Part shown: positions 44,112 to 53,527 of the stretch, piece by piece
Layout of the letters: each line of letters begins with the position of its first letter
Numbering within the stretch: position 1 is the stretch's first letter
Origin: Algoriphagus pacificus
GTDB lineage: Bacteria; Bacteroidota; Bacteroidia; Cytophagales; Cyclobacteriaceae
Direction: 5' to 3'
Length of the DNA: 64,000 bases
NCBI RefSeq assembly: GCF_017254845.1
Contig: NZ_JAFKCU010000007.1
Span: 163,021 to 227,020, forward strand
Translations under genes and position numbers: made by a program
The notes under the pieces: model-generated
What the model was told of the DNA's origin: nothing
The model's database searches: none
Seen by the model: only the letters and a program-made list of their open reading frames with translations

Positions 44112-46025
44112 ATGGGAAAAATTATCGGCATTGACTTGGGTACCACCAACTCCTGCGTAGCCGTAATGGAGGGTAATGAGCCTGTAGTCATCCAAAACAG
44201 CGAAGGAAGAAGAACCACACCATCTATTGTGGCTTTTCTTGACAATGGAAACGGTGAGCGCAAAGTAGGTGATCCAGCAAAACGTCAGGCAATCACTAAC
44301 CCAGCCAATACCATTTCCTCCGTGAAGCGATTCATGGGTAAAAAATTCTCTGAAATTTCTGAAGAGAAAAAGCATGCTTCTTATAAAGTAGAAAAAGGAT
44401 CAAACGATACTGTTGCCATTAAAATCGGTGACAGATCTTATACTCCTCAGGAACTTTCTGCGATGATCCTTCAGAAAATGAAGAGCACAGCAGAAGATTT
44501 TCTTGGCCAGGAAGTGACAGAAGCTGTAATTACAGTTCCTGCTTATTTCAACGATGCTGAGCGTCAGGCTACAAAAGAAGCTGGACAGATCGCAGGTCTT
44601 GAAGTGAAGCGAATCATTAACGAGCCAACTGCTGCGGCTTTGGCATACGGAATGGACAAGAAAAACCAGGATATGAAGATTGCGGTGTATGACCTTGGTG
44701 GTGGTACATTTGATATCTCAGTCTTGGAACTTGGAGACGGCGTATTCGAAGTAAAATCAACTAATGGTGATGTACACTTGGGTGGTGATGACTTTGACCA
44801 AGTAATCATCAACTGGTTAGCTGACGAATTCAAAAGCGAAGAGCAAATTGACTTGAAGCAAGATCCAATGGCACTTCAGCGATTGAAAGAAGCTGCTGAG
44901 AAAGCTAAAATTGAGCTTTCAAGTTCATCTTCAACGGAGATCAACTTACCATATATTACTGCAACTCAAACTGGACCAAAGCACTTGGTTAGAACTTTGA
45001 GTAGAGCAAAGTTTGAGCAGCTTTCCGAAGATCTTGTAAGAAGATCAATGGAACCATGTAAAAAAGCTTTGGCAGATGCAGGAATGAGTCCTTCTGAAAT
45101 TGATGAAGTGATTCTAGTGGGTGGATCTACCAGAATCCCTAAGATTCAAGAGGAAGTTGAGAAATTCTTTGGAAAGAAGCCATCTAAAGGCGTAAACCCA
45201 GATGAGGTAGTAGCTATCGGTGCTGCAATCCAAGGTGGTGTATTGACTGGAGAAGTAAAAGACGTACTTCTTTTGGACGTGACTCCGTTGTCTTTGGGTA
45301 TCGAAACCATGGGTGGAGTTTTCACCAAATTGATCGAATCAAATACAACTATTCCAACTAAAAAATCTGAGGTGTTCTCTACTGCAGCGGACAATCAACC
45401 AGCAGTAGATATTCACGTGCTACAGGGGGAAAGACCTATGGCTAAGGATAACAGAACCATCGGTAGATTCCAGCTTTCTGATATTCCACCAGCACAAAGA
45501 GGGGTTCCTCAAATCGAAGTAACATTCGATATTGATGCAAATGGTATTTTGAATGTTTCTGCGAAAGACAAAGGAACTGGTAAAGAACAGAAAATTAAGA
45601 TTGAAGCTTCTTCTGGACTTTCTCAAGAGGAAATCGACAGAATGAAGAACGAAGCTGAAGCAAATGCTGCGGCAGATAAGGCAGAAAAAGAGAAAATCGA
45701 AAAGTTGAACCAAGCAGATAGCCTTGTATTCCAAACTGAAAAACAGTTGAAAGAATACGGAGATAAACTTTCCGAAGGAAACAAATCTGCAATCAGTTCT
45801 GCTCTTGAAACTTTGAAAGCTGCACATCAGTCTCAAAACTTAGAAGGAATTGATTCTGCAATGGAAGGATTGAACAAGGCTTGGGAAGCTGCTTCTCAGG
45901 AAATGTACAATGCTGCTGGCGCTCAAGGAGCTCAACCAGGACCAGATGCAGGTGCAGATGCTGGAACTTCAGGTGATGGCGTATCTGATGTAGATTACGA
46001 AGAAGTAAGCGAAGACAAAAAGTAA
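44112..46025 (+). CDS. dnaK: Chaperone DnaK
   Basis: 637 residues, full-length Hsp70. Starts [21 protein letters not shown], has [13 protein letters not shown] and the phosphate loop [10 protein letters not shown], and the substrate domain [14 protein letters not shown]. Ends with a lid and the EEVSEDKK tail. Folds cytoplasmic proteins with DnaJ and GrpE, whose genes are not in the window. A GroES-like gene follows after 79 bases. Confidence 0.98.
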   Translation: MGKIIGIDLGTTNSCVAVMEGNEPVVIQNSEGRRTTPSIVAFLDNGNGERKVGDPAKRQAITNPANTISSVKRFMGKKFSEISEEKKHASYKVEKGSNDTVAIKIGDRSYTPQELSAMILQKMKSTAEDFLGQEVTEAVITVPAYFNDAERQATKEAGQIAGLEVKRIINEPTAAALAYGMDKKNQDMKIAVYDLGGGTFDISVLELGDGVFEVKSTNGDVHLGGDDFDQVIINWLADEFKSEEQIDLKQDPMALQRLKEAAEKAKIELSSSSSTEINLPYITATQTGPKHLVRTLSRAKFEQLSEDLVRRSMEPCKKALADAGMSPSEIDEVILVGGSTRIPKIQEEVEKFFGKKPSKGVNPDEVVAIGAAIQGGVLTGEVKDVLLLDVTPLSLGIETMGGVFTKLIESNTTIPTKKSEVFSTAADNQPAVDIHVLQGERPMAKDNRTIGRFQLSDIPPAQRGVPQIEVTFDIDANGILNVSAKDKGTGKEQKIKIEASSGLSQEEIDRMKNEAEANAAADKAEKEKIEKLNQADSLVFQTEKQLKEYGDKLSEGNKSAISSALETLKAAHQSQNLEGIDSAMEGLNKAWEAASQEMYNAAGAQGAQPGPDAGADAGTSGDGVSDVDYEEVSEDKK

Positions 46026-46104
46026 GCTTCGGCTAAACCAACTCATAAACGGCATCTGTTCCAGGACAGGTGCCGTTACTTGTTTTAGAATCAAGATAAA
46101 AACC

Positions 46105-46479
46105 ATGCAACTAACAGCAGACAACAAGCTCAAGAATCTAATTGTAGTAGGAGACAGGGTTTTAATCAAATTAAAAAAGCCCAACGAAAAGACTGGCTCA
46201 GGTTTGTATTTACCTCCTGGGGTTCAGGAAAAAGAGAAGGTTCAACAAGGATATATTATTAAAACCGGCCCTGGCTATCCGATCCCAATGGCTACTGATG
46301 ATCACGAACCTTGGATGGAAAAGGAAGAACATATCAAATATGTGCCACTGCAAGCTAAAGAAGGTGATTTAGCCATATTCTTATTAAATGGCTCTTTCGA
46401 AGTAATCTATGAAGGCGAAAAATATCATATAGTCCCTCAATCATCAATTTTAATGTTGGAACGAGAGCAAGAACTATAA
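46105..46479 (+). CDS. GroES-like co-chaperonin family protein
   Basis: 124 residues. IVVGDRVLIKLKKPNEKTGSGLYLPPGVQEKEKVQQG is the GroES beta-barrel and mobile-loop region, but a segment after PGYPIPM with HEPWMEKEEHIKYVPLQ differs from standard GroES. A normal groES sits with groEL, which is not here, so this is a second, divergent copy. It may assist folding or be moonlighting. Confidence 0.8.
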   Translation: MQLTADNKLKNLIVVGDRVLIKLKKPNEKTGSGLYLPPGVQEKEKVQQGYIIKTGPGYPIPMATDDHEPWMEKEEHIKYVPLQAKEGDLAIFLLNGSFEVIYEGEKYHIVPQSSILMLEREQEL

Positions 46480-46480
46480 A

Positions 46481-46507
46481 AAAAGCCCGGCATAACCGGG
46501 CTTTTTT
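46481..46507. terminator. Bidirectional terminator after the GroES-like gene
   Basis: AAAAGCCCGG (46481-46490) and CCGGGCTTTT (46496-46505) around CATAA. The convergent AKN-repeat gene stops right at its edge (46507). Confidence 0.9.
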
Positions 46508-46866
46508 TAATGCCACCAGAATTTCCTTGGTCGCATTGATTTTGGTAAAATATAACTGGCCTTTGATCCTGCTACTGAAAATTCAGGATCCTCCCAAACC
46601 TTTCTGTTTTTGGCTTTTAAGCCTTTTGGATTATTGATATTTTTCCTGGTTGAAATCAAAGACTGGGAACCTTTTCTTTCCCAAATTTTTGCATTTTTTG
46701 CATTTGGTCCTTTCAAATCAGAAGGTCTATCATAATACACTACTGCCAAGGAGTTACTTGTCTTTTCAGAAATCTTGGCATTTTTTGCTTTGGGACCAGT
46801 AACATTTTGGGAATAAGATGCTACTGAAACCAATAGGGCCGCTAGTAATAAGAACGGTCTTTTCAT
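46507..46866 (-). CDS. Secreted protein with three AKN repeats
   Basis: 119 residues. Signal peptide ends SYSQ (about 20). Three near-identical units follow: TGPKAKNAKISEK, KGPNAKNAKIWER and KGLKAKNRKVWED, spaced about 30 residues. The C-terminus is PKSMRPRKFWWH. Not recognised. Very basic apart from the repeats, with no Cys. The repeat KxxAKNxK(I/V)xE might bind a wall or nucleic-acid polyanion, but this is a guess. Confidence 0.65.
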   Translation of the reverse strand: MKRPFLLLAALLVSVASYSQNVTGPKAKNAKISEKTSNSLAVVYYDRPSDLKGPNAKNAKIWERKGSQSLISTRKNINNPKGLKAKNRKVWEDPEFSVAGSKASYILPKSMRPRKFWWH

Positions 46867-47115
46867 CGAATTATATCTGGGTTGTTGACATAAAAATAAA
46901 CTGAATCCGGGAACTTAGGTTTCAAAAAATCAACATTTTCAAAAAGATTTTGACTGTTATCAAAAATTTTATTTCATATTAAACGTTAGGTTTCAATCAA
47001 ACCAAAATATTCATTGGTTTTATTCAAAACCACTTTTAAGAAAAATTTCACGTTTTCATGGTTTTTAGATTGAAAATAGAAGCATGATCCTCTAAAATCT
47101 ATATTAATAAAAAAA
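46867..47115. other. Intergenic region with no recognised feature
   Basis: AT-rich stretch upstream of the AKN-repeat gene and downstream of the porin gene. I see no ORF, tRNA or repeat, and no clear -7 box. Confidence 0.5.
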
Positions 47116-47146
47116 ACCGAGGTGAAAATCACCCCGGCTTTATTGA
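47116..47146 (-). terminator. Porin gene terminator
   Basis: Minus-strand CCGGGGTGA and TCACCTCGG (one G-U pair) around TTT, followed by eight T. About 20 bases after the porin stop. Confidence 0.85.
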
Positions 47147-47166
47147 CAATAGACCCTGTTTATTCT

Positions 47167-48357
47167 TTAGAAAGAAAATACTGCCGCCAATAGGAATGAC
47201 GACAAACTTTTACTTCCAGCTAGATCTTTATTTAAGAAATAATCTTCTTCACTCATTGTATCTAATCTCAATTCAGGAATCAACGTAAGGTTTTTTCCGA
47301 TTTTTGCATTTCCTGACAAGGTTACTGCGAAAACATTTCCATCACCATTTGCATCAGTTCCTACAACTCCATCTAATCCACCGTTGAATACACTGAAATA
47401 TTCACCTCTCAAACCGATTGCAAAATTCTCAGAGGTAGAAGCCTGAAGGTATCCAGCAAAACCATAGAATCCTGAACCATCACCATCGATATCTTGTGCA
47501 TCACTACCATTGAATACTTCGCCTGCAGCAGTAGTATTATAGGTAGTATTTACACCTAAATAAAGTGCTTCAGTAAGATTAAAACCAGTAGTTAAATCCA
47601 CTTGGAAAGTAGTACCTAAAGAGCTTTGGCCATTCACCAATCCACCTTGATCTACATCAAGCTTTCCATCTTGGTCACCATAAACAAAGTTCAAATAAGT
47701 ACTTCCAGCATCAGTAGAATATCCTAATTGCGCTCCAAGAGTATAAGTTCCATTCAAGTTAAATTCTGTCATGTCTGTAGGGTTCATCACAGCAGTCATC
47801 AATGACCATTTGTCTGAAAGCGCGAAGTCAGCTTTCAAGCCAGTGTGTGAGAACGGACCGTAAGAGAACATGTAAGAAGTGGAATAGTTGAAGTTGGCTG
47901 TTGGAGAAATCACTTCATATCCCAAGAATGTATTGAAGTTACCAAAGGTAAGAGTTACCACGTCGCTTACATTCCAGTAAACATATAACTGGTTTACGAT
48001 TTGAGAGCTACCAGCCATTCCTCCTGCATAAAGAGGAGAACCAAAAACTGCATCTTCTCCACGAGGGCCAAACACCAAATCAGCCACTGCTCCTACTTTT
48101 TCACCTTCATAAGTAGCAATGATATTAGCCATACCCAAAGAGAAACCTGGAAGATTTCCAAAAGAAGATGCAGGCGCTTGGAAGTTTTCTCCTTTGTTTG
48201 GAGCACCAAAGTTTGTTCTGAAATAAGCATCAACAGAACCTGAGAAAGAAAATTTTGAAGGCTCTTTTTCTTCTTCAACAATAATTACCTCTTGTCCAAA
48301 ACTTAGAGTAGATATAGAGAACAGAGATGCGAATATTAGTAGTTGTATTTTTTTCAT
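47167..48357 (-). CDS. Outer-membrane porin (beta-barrel porin-2 type)
   Basis: 396 residues. Signal peptide ends LSFGQ (about 22). Body is a beta barrel with KFSFSGSVDAYFRTNF and the C-terminal LAAVFSF, matching the OmpL/BBP2 porin family. Calcium-like loops (DGDGSGFYG, DANGDGNV) are present. Lies 116 bases downstream of the ammonium transporter in the same direction, a common pair in Bacteroidota. Confidence 0.85.
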   Translation of the reverse strand: MKKIQLLIFASLFSISTLSFGQEVIIVEEEKEPSKFSFSGSVDAYFRTNFGAPNKGENFQAPASSFGNLPGFSLGMANIIATYEGEKVGAVADLVFGPRGEDAVFGSPLYAGGMAGSSQIVNQLYVYWNVSDVVTLTFGNFNTFLGYEVISPTANFNYSTSYMFSYGPFSHTGLKADFALSDKWSLMTAVMNPTDMTEFNLNGTYTLGAQLGYSTDAGSTYLNFVYGDQDGKLDVDQGGLVNGQSSLGTTFQVDLTTGFNLTEALYLGVNTTYNTTAAGEVFNGSDAQDIDGDGSGFYGFAGYLQASTSENFAIGLRGEYFSVFNGGLDGVVGTDANGDGNVFAVTLSGNAKIGKNLTLIPELRLDTMSEEDYFLNKDLAGSKSLSSFLLAAVFSF

Positions 48358-48398
48358 TTTAATTTTAAATGTTGGTTAATGATAGAATGTTGACCTAT

Positions 48399-48448
48399 AG
48401 CCCTGCCCTTTAGAAAGAGAGTCGCATTTTTTTCTATCAGGCGGGGCT
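48399..48448. repeat. Inverted repeat between amt and the porin gene
   Basis: AGCCCTGCC (48399-48407) opposes GGCGGGGCT (48440-48448) with one wobble, and TAGAAA/TTTCTA pairs inside. No T run follows on the minus strand. It could stabilise or process the mRNA rather than end it. Confidence 0.45.
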
Positions 48449-48473
48449 TAAATTTTTTGGTTGATTGAATTGA

Positions 48474-49772
48474 CTATTCGTCGTAAACGATGGTATATCC
48501 ACGGATACCATGCTCATGAGAATCCAAGCCACTTTTTTCGTGCTCTTCAGAAACTCTGATACCTACCGTTACTTTCAAGACATAGAATATGATAAAAGCA
48601 GAAACAAATGCTGTCACACCGCAAATAGCCACACCTATTAATTGTGTGATAAATGAGTGATCAGGATTTGTAGAAAAAATACCAACTGCCAAAGTTCCCC
48701 AAACACCACAGGTCAAGTGAACTGAAACAGCACCTACTACGTCATCAAGCTTTAACTTATCCAACAATACTGCTGAAAGAACTACCAGAATCCCCGCAAC
48801 AAAACCAACGATGACTGCAGAACCAGGATTGATTACGTCAGCCCCAGCAGTAATACCTACAAGACCTGCCAAAACCCCATTCAACACCATACCAAGATCA
48901 AGTCTCTTGAAAACAAAATAACCTGCAAGGAATCCACCCATACCTCCAGCACAAGCTGCCAAACAGGTAGTTACCAATACAAAGGAAACTAATCCAGGGT
49001 CAGCAGAAAGAACAGATCCACCATTGAATCCAAACCAACCTAACCACAATAAAAAGACACCGATTACTGCCAAAGGAACAGAAGCACCTGGCTTATCTAC
49101 AGTTTTACCGTTTACATATTTTCCAATTCTAGGACCGACTAGGATAACACCAGCCAAAGCACCCCATCCACCAACTGAGTGAACCAATGTACTTCCTGCA
49201 AAATCATAGAATCCCATGTCATCTAGTGCACCACCACCCCATTTCCAGCTTCCGATAATTGGATAAACCAACCCTACGAAGAATAAGGTGAAAATCAAGT
49301 AAGCCCAAAGCTTAACACGCTCAGCAATTGCTCCAGAAACAATAGTAGCAGCCGTAGCAGCAAACATCGCTTGGAACAAGAAATCTGTCCAATAAGTGTA
49401 ACCACCATCAGCATAAGCTGACGTTACATCTGCATCTCCTGGTGAAAACCAAAACATGCTCCAACCCGCTCCATCAAAGCCAAACCATCCTGGGGTTTCA
49501 AATCCTGGATACATTAAGTAGAATCCAGCTACTGCATACGTAAGAATACCAATAATAGGGGTGATAGTATTCTTAAATAAAATGTTTACTGTGTTTTTGG
49601 CCTGGCCAAAACCGGCTTCAACTCCCGCAAACCCTAAGTGCATAATAAACACAAGGGCAGTGGAAAGCATCATCCATACATTGTTTGTCGTAAGGATGTT
49701 CTGCGTTAACTCCGCAGAGACATCCATTGTCGCGGCCGCATCTTGGGCCAACAGGGGTGCGAAATACATCAT
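48474..49772 (-). CDS. amt: Ammonium transporter
   Basis: 432 residues with about 11 membrane helices. The twin pore His residues are in STLVHSVGGWGAL and VSVHLTCGVWG. Carries NH3/NH4+ across the inner membrane. No glnK/glnB gene is next to it, unlike many bacteria. A porin gene follows. A structured upstream region (49884-49961) may control it. Confidence 0.96.
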   Translation of the reverse strand: MMYFAPLLAQDAAATMDVSAELTQNILTTNNVWMMLSTALVFIMHLGFAGVEAGFGQAKNTVNILFKNTITPIIGILTYAVAGFYLMYPGFETPGWFGFDGAGWSMFWFSPGDADVTSAYADGGYTYWTDFLFQAMFAATAATIVSGAIAERVKLWAYLIFTLFFVGLVYPIIGSWKWGGGALDDMGFYDFAGSTLVHSVGGWGALAGVILVGPRIGKYVNGKTVDKPGASVPLAVIGVFLLWLGWFGFNGGSVLSADPGLVSFVLVTTCLAACAGGMGGFLAGYFVFKRLDLGMVLNGVLAGLVGITAGADVINPGSAVIVGFVAGILVVLSAVLLDKLKLDDVVGAVSVHLTCGVWGTLAVGIFSTNPDHSFITQLIGVAICGVTAFVSAFIIFYVLKVTVGIRVSEEHEKSGLDSHEHGIRGYTIVYDE

Positions 49773-49883
49773 AGGTTTTTATATGAAATTTGAACTGATT
49801 TCAGAATTAATGATAGGTTTGAGAATTTTTAATTAATCGAATGTAAATACATTAATAGCAATAAAACAAATGCATAATTTTAA

Positions 49884-49961
49884 AAAAAGGCATATTTTCA
49901 TATAACTATGGATGTTTTTTGATCCATTTTTTATGAATTTTGCAAAAAATGATGCCTTTTT
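49884..49961 (-). promoter_or_regulatory. Nested hairpin, possible leader RNA of amt
   Basis: AAAAAGGCAT (49884-49893) pairs exactly with ATGCCTTTTT (49952-49961). Inside, ATGGAT pairs with ATCCAT. On the minus strand the outer stem ends in seven T, like an intrinsic terminator 110 bases before the amt start. Could be an attenuator or the end of a small RNA. Confidence 0.45.
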
Positions 49962-50023
49962 AATGATTCTGAAAGGTAAATCAATGAAAGAATAATATTT
50001 GGATAAAATGATCTTTATTCTTC

Positions 50024-50044
50024 GAAATCGATTTCAAAATCGAT
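50024..50044. promoter_or_regulatory. Palindrome cluster, possible operator
   Basis: GAAATCGATTTC (50024-50035) is a perfect 12-base palindrome, followed at once by AAAATCGAT, a second half site. About 250 bases upstream of amt. The regulator is unknown. Confidence 0.4.
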
Positions 50045-50242
50045 GTTTCAGAATTATCTAAAAATATTCAAGGTAAAAAAAGAATATTATTTTACAATTT
50101 TTAATTATACAAGATTTTAATACATTTCTTAGGATTTATAAAAAATATAAAATTTCAACTTTTTGATTTTTTTTTCACCACATCATTCAAAAAAGTAATA
50201 TTTATTTGAAAAAGTGATCAAAAAATAAACCCACTTAAACAA

Positions 50243-50267
50243 AAAAACCGTCTTTTAGACGGTTTTT
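50243..50267. terminator. hemB operon terminator
   Basis: AAAAACCGTCT (50243-50253) and AGACGGTTTTT (50257-50267) around TTT. Symmetric flanks, so it works on the minus strand for hemB. Confidence 0.85.
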
Positions 50268-50292
50268 AATAAATTCTGAAACCTAAGTTCAG

Positions 50293-51261
50293 TTATTTAA
50301 TTAATTCTGCATATTCCTTTGCGAAATATGTCAAAATAACCTTCGCTCCTGCTCTTTTTATACTAGTCAGAATCTCCAACATCGCACGCTCTGAATCAAT
50401 CCAGCCATTAGCCGCAGAAGCTTTCACCATACTATACTCGCCAGAGACATTATATGCCGCAATTGGAACCGGATAATTATCATTTAATAGCTTTATGATA
50501 TCCAGATATGACAATGCAGGCTTGACCATTAAAAAATCTGCACCTTCTTCCACATCTAAATCAGCTTCGATCAAAGCCTCCTTGGAATTGGAGTAGTCCA
50601 TTTGATAGGTTTTCTTATCACCGAATTTCGGAGCAGAATCTAAAGCATCTCTAAATGGACCATAAAAAGCACTTGCATATTTGGCGGTGTAAGACATAAT
50701 AGATGTATCAATGAAACCATGATCATCTAACAGATCCCTGATAAAACCAACCCTTCCATCCATCATATCTGATGGTCCTATAATATCAACGCCAGCATCT
50801 GCCTGTGCCAAAGACATTCGACCGAGCACTTCTAAAGTTTCATCATTTAGGATCTTTCCATCTTTTACAATCCCATCATGCCCATCACTACTATAGGGAT
50901 CCATGGCCACATCAGACATGAGGCAAACCTCTGGAAATTGCTTTTTTATTTCCCTTAAGGCTTTCAGGTAAAAAGTTTCTGGATTGTAACTTTCTGTAGC
51001 CAGAGGATCTTTGAGCTCTTCAGGATAGGCCGGAAACACATCAAAAGCTCTTATCCCTAGCTTCAAGCATGACTCAATTTCCCTAAGCATTAGATCTATC
51101 GAAAACCTATAAATCCCTGGCATAGACTTTACTTCTACCTTTTTTTGATTTCCATCGATTAGAAATAAAGGAAAAATTAAGTCTTTGACTGAAAGTGAGG
51201 TTTCTTCCACCATATGGCGAACTGCTTCAGACTTCCTGTTTCTTCTGGGTCTTCGTTGCAT
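50293..51261 (-). CDS. hemB: Delta-aminolevulinic acid dehydratase
   Basis: 322 residues. FPLFLIDG, catalytic Lys in SYTAKYASAFYGPFRDAL and KPALSYLDII, and the C-terminal ILTYFAKE match HemB. Joins two aminolevulinates to porphobilinogen for heme. Last gene of a three-gene operon with rocD and a HAD phosphatase; 4 bases after the HAD gene. Confidence 0.97.
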   Translation of the reverse strand: MQRRPRRNRKSEAVRHMVEETSLSVKDLIFPLFLIDGNQKKVEVKSMPGIYRFSIDLMLREIESCLKLGIRAFDVFPAYPEELKDPLATESYNPETFYLKALREIKKQFPEVCLMSDVAMDPYSSDGHDGIVKDGKILNDETLEVLGRMSLAQADAGVDIIGPSDMMDGRVGFIRDLLDDHGFIDTSIMSYTAKYASAFYGPFRDALDSAPKFGDKKTYQMDYSNSKEALIEADLDVEEGADFLMVKPALSYLDIIKLLNDNYPVPIAAYNVSGEYSMVKASAANGWIDSERAMLEILTSIKRAGAKVILTYFAKEYAELIK

Positions 51262-51265
51262 AATT

Positions 51266-51925
51266 CTAGATAAATAAGTTTTTGATATCAGTTAAAGACA
51301 AATCAGTATAGTCTTTAATGTAATGATGACAATCTGGCAATTCCTCCTTTTGATGACTGGAAAGCACACCAACTACTTTCATCCCTGCATTCAACCCAGC
51401 AGTAGCACCGGAGAATGAATCTTCAAACACCAAGCAGTTCTGAGGATCAACCCCCAAGTTCAAAGCACTCTTTATATACACTTCAGGATGGGGCTTATGT
51501 TTTGACACATCCTCAGAGGCTAATTTAGATTCCATTTTTTCGGAAAGCCCCAAAGTATTAATAATCAATTCAAGATTGGCCCAAGGTGCCGAGGTCGCTA
51601 CCGCTGTCGGCAGCTGATCCCGTTTCAATTCTTGAAAGAACTCCATAAACCCTTGGATAGGATTTACTTCAGTTTTATAGATCTCTCTAAACAAGCTTTC
51701 CTTCTCATCTTCCAACTTCAGAAGCTCTGCTCCTTCGATTTTTCTACCTAAGAAGTGACTTAATATATAGCCATTGTTTTTGCCATACATGTGCTCTTGG
51801 TATTCTTCTTCTGTGGGATTGAGATTTCTTTTATTAAAAAAGATTTGAAATGCTTTAGAATGGAAAGGGTTAGTGTGACAAATTACCCCATCCATATCAA
51901 ATATTACTGCTTTTAAAGCCATCAC
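51266..51925 (-). CDS. HAD phosphatase, beta-phosphoglucomutase-like
   Basis: 219 residues. HAD motifs: FDMDGVI (nucleophile Asp), ATSAPW (Ser/Thr), KHKPHPEVY (Lys) and [12 protein letters not shown] (acidic pair). The helical cap after residue 15 is of the beta-phosphoglucomutase type. Overlaps rocD by 4 bases. Substrate is a sugar or other small phosphate, unproven. Confidence 0.88.
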   Translation of the reverse strand: MMALKAVIFDMDGVICHTNPFHSKAFQIFFNKRNLNPTEEEYQEHMYGKNNGYILSHFLGRKIEGAELLKLEDEKESLFREIYKTEVNPIQGFMEFFQELKRDQLPTAVATSAPWANLELIINTLGLSEKMESKLASEDVSKHKPHPEVYIKSALNLGVDPQNCLVFEDSFSGATAGLNAGMKVVGVLSSHQKEELPDCHHYIKDYTDLSLTDIKNLFI

Positions 51926-53193
51926 TTTTTGAATGCTAGAATTGTCTTCTCGATGATATCACAGCAATCATGAATCTGATCTTCTGTCATGACCAATGGT
52001 GGCGCAAACCGGATAATATTTCCGTGAGTTGGCTTTGCCAAAAGGCCATTATCCTTTAAAGCCACACAAATATCCCATGCAGTAGAACTATCTTCAGAAT
52101 CATTGATCACTACAGCGTTTAACAATCCTCTTCCTCTGACAAGTTTCACTAAGTCTGATTTTTCTACCAACACCTTCATTCTATCTCTGAAAATCGCCCC
52201 AAGTTTTCTTGCGTTTTGTGCCAAATTCTCGTCTTTCACTACTTCCAGTGCAGCCATAGCTACTTTTACCCCTAAAGGATTCCCTCCAAAAGTGGATCCA
52301 TGTTGACCTGGTTTGATGACATTCATTATTTCATTATCTGCCAAAACAGCCGAAACAGGATAAAATCCTCCAGATATTGCTTTACCGAGAATCAATACAT
52401 CGGGTTTTGTATAAGAAGACTGTCTTTCACAATGACCTTTACAAGTGCAATTTCCACAAACCGCCAATAAAGATCCTGTTCTTGCAATCCCAGTCTGAAT
52501 CTCATCTGCTATTAAAAGCACGTTTTTTTCGAGACAAATTTCTTTAGCTCTACGCATATAATCCTCAGCTGGAGTATAGACACCAGCTTCTCCTTGAATT
52601 GGCTCCACTAGAAACCCTACTACTTCAGGATCTTTTAGGGCTTCTTGAAGTGCATCAATATCATCATATGGTATTTTAATAAATCCTTTTGTGAATGGGC
52701 CGAAATTTTTACGAGCATTGGAATCATTCGAAAAAGAAATAATGGTAGTAGTTCGGCCATGGAAATTATTTTCAGCGACTACTATTTTCGCTTTATTTTC
52801 AGCAATTCCTTTTTTCTCATAGCCCCACTTTCTTGTAATTTTTATTGCAGTCTCTACTCCCTCAGCACCAGTATTCATGGGAAGTACTTTATCAAAGCCA
52901 AAATAAGTAGTTAAATACTCCTCAAAAGGTCCCAATACATTATTATGAAACGCTCTAGAAGTTAGCGTCAAAGTACTCGCCTGTGAAATCAAAGCCTCTA
53001 AAATTCTGGGGTGACAGTGACCTTGGTTGACAGCTGAATAAGCTGACAAGAAATCATAATATTTTTTCCCTTCGACATCCCAAAGAAAAACACCCTCTCC
53101 TTTAGCCAAAACAACCGGTAAAGGATGATAATTATGTGCGCCATATTTATCCTCGAGGGCTATCGCTTGCTTACTGGACAAAATTGTCTCCAT
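51922..53193 (-). CDS. rocD: Ornithine aminotransferase with inserted Cys cluster
   Basis: 423 residues, class III aminotransferase. PLP Lys271 is in [10 protein letters not shown], with [16 protein letters not shown] and EPIQGEAGV. Moves the delta-amino group of ornithine to 2-oxoglutarate. Where relatives have a short loop (RTG-LLA-...-KPDVL) this one has Cys246, 249, 251 and 255 ([10 protein letters not shown]), which could bind a metal. First gene of the rocD-HAD-hemB operon. Confidence 0.9.
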   Translation of the reverse strand: METILSSKQAIALEDKYGAHNYHPLPVVLAKGEGVFLWDVEGKKYYDFLSAYSAVNQGHCHPRILEALISQASTLTLTSRAFHNNVLGPFEEYLTTYFGFDKVLPMNTGAEGVETAIKITRKWGYEKKGIAENKAKIVVAENNFHGRTTTIISFSNDSNARKNFGPFTKGFIKIPYDDIDALQEALKDPEVVGFLVEPIQGEAGVYTPAEDYMRRAKEICLEKNVLLIADEIQTGIARTGSLLAVCGNCTCKGHCERQSSYTKPDVLILGKAISGGFYPVSAVLADNEIMNVIKPGQHGSTFGGNPLGVKVAMAALEVVKDENLAQNARKLGAIFRDRMKVLVEKSDLVKLVRGRGLLNAVVINDSEDSSTAWDICVALKDNGLLAKPTHGNIIRFAPPLVMTEDQIHDCCDIIEKTILAFKK

Positions 53194-53211
53194 GTTTTTC
53201 TTATTTTTGTG

Positions 53212-53219
53212 TCCTACAT
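53212..53219 (+). promoter_or_regulatory. -7 promoter box for the DUF5522 gene
   Basis: TATTTTTG matches TAnnTTTG, 47 bases before the DUF5522 ATG. It is back to back with a minus-strand box for rocD at 53234-53241. Confidence 0.45.
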
Positions 53220-53233
53220 CAATTCTATTTCAG

Positions 53234-53241
53234 CAAAAATA
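53234..53241 (-). promoter_or_regulatory. -7 promoter box for the rocD operon
   Basis: Minus-strand TATTTTTG, an exact TAnnTTTG match, 40 bases before the rocD ATG. Confidence 0.45.
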
Positions 53242-53266
53242 GAACAATTGGCTGTACTACATAAGA

Positions 53267-53425
53267 ATGAAACCGGAAAAGAACCGTCAAAACCAAGCAA
53301 CTTTAACATCTGAAGACTATTATTTCAATGAGCAAGGCTTAATGGTTTTCACCGCGAAATACCATTTAAAAAGGGGATATTGCTGTGGAAATGGGTGCAA
53401 ACACTGCCCTTATCCAAAAGGTTGA
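53267..53425 (+). CDS. DUF5522 small Cys-rich protein
   Basis: 52 residues. YYFNEQGLMVFTAKYHLKRG, then CCGNGCKHCPYPKG. The four Cys of CC-x3-C-x2-C and the YHLKRG lead are the DUF5522 pattern, probably a small zinc-binding knuckle. Function unknown. Divergent from rocD, 102 bases before rpmB. Confidence 0.85.
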   Translation: MKPEKNRQNQATLTSEDYYFNEQGLMVFTAKYHLKRGYCCGNGCKHCPYPKG

Positions 53426-53455
53426 ATTAAAAGGGAATAATTTTGAATGTGTTTG

Positions 53456-53485
53456 TTGTTAATTCCCAAAAAGTTCCGATATTTG
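53456..53485 (+). promoter_or_regulatory. Candidate rpmB promoter
   Basis: TTG (53456-53458) and GATATTTG (53478-53485), 19 bases apart, fit the Bacteroidota -33/-7 layout with one mismatch. 42 bases before the rpmB ATG. Confidence 0.5.
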
Positions 53486-53527
53486 CAGACTCATTACAGA
53501 AACGCATACAAATTACGATACAATATC

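Larger units (their letters stand above)
49773..50242. promoter_or_regulatory. AT-rich intergenic control region upstream of amt
   Basis: 470 bases without a gene. Holds a nested hairpin (49884-49961) and a 12-base perfect palindrome (50024-50035). No ORF of note. Promoter not identified with confidence. Confidence 0.5.

Noticed and set aside
43944-44375. 143-residue minus-strand frame over dnaK start
   Set aside because: Antisense shadow of dnaK and its promoter; no signal or family match.
53125-53313. 62-residue frame near rocD
   Set aside because: Crosses both promoters and overlaps DUF5522 in another frame.
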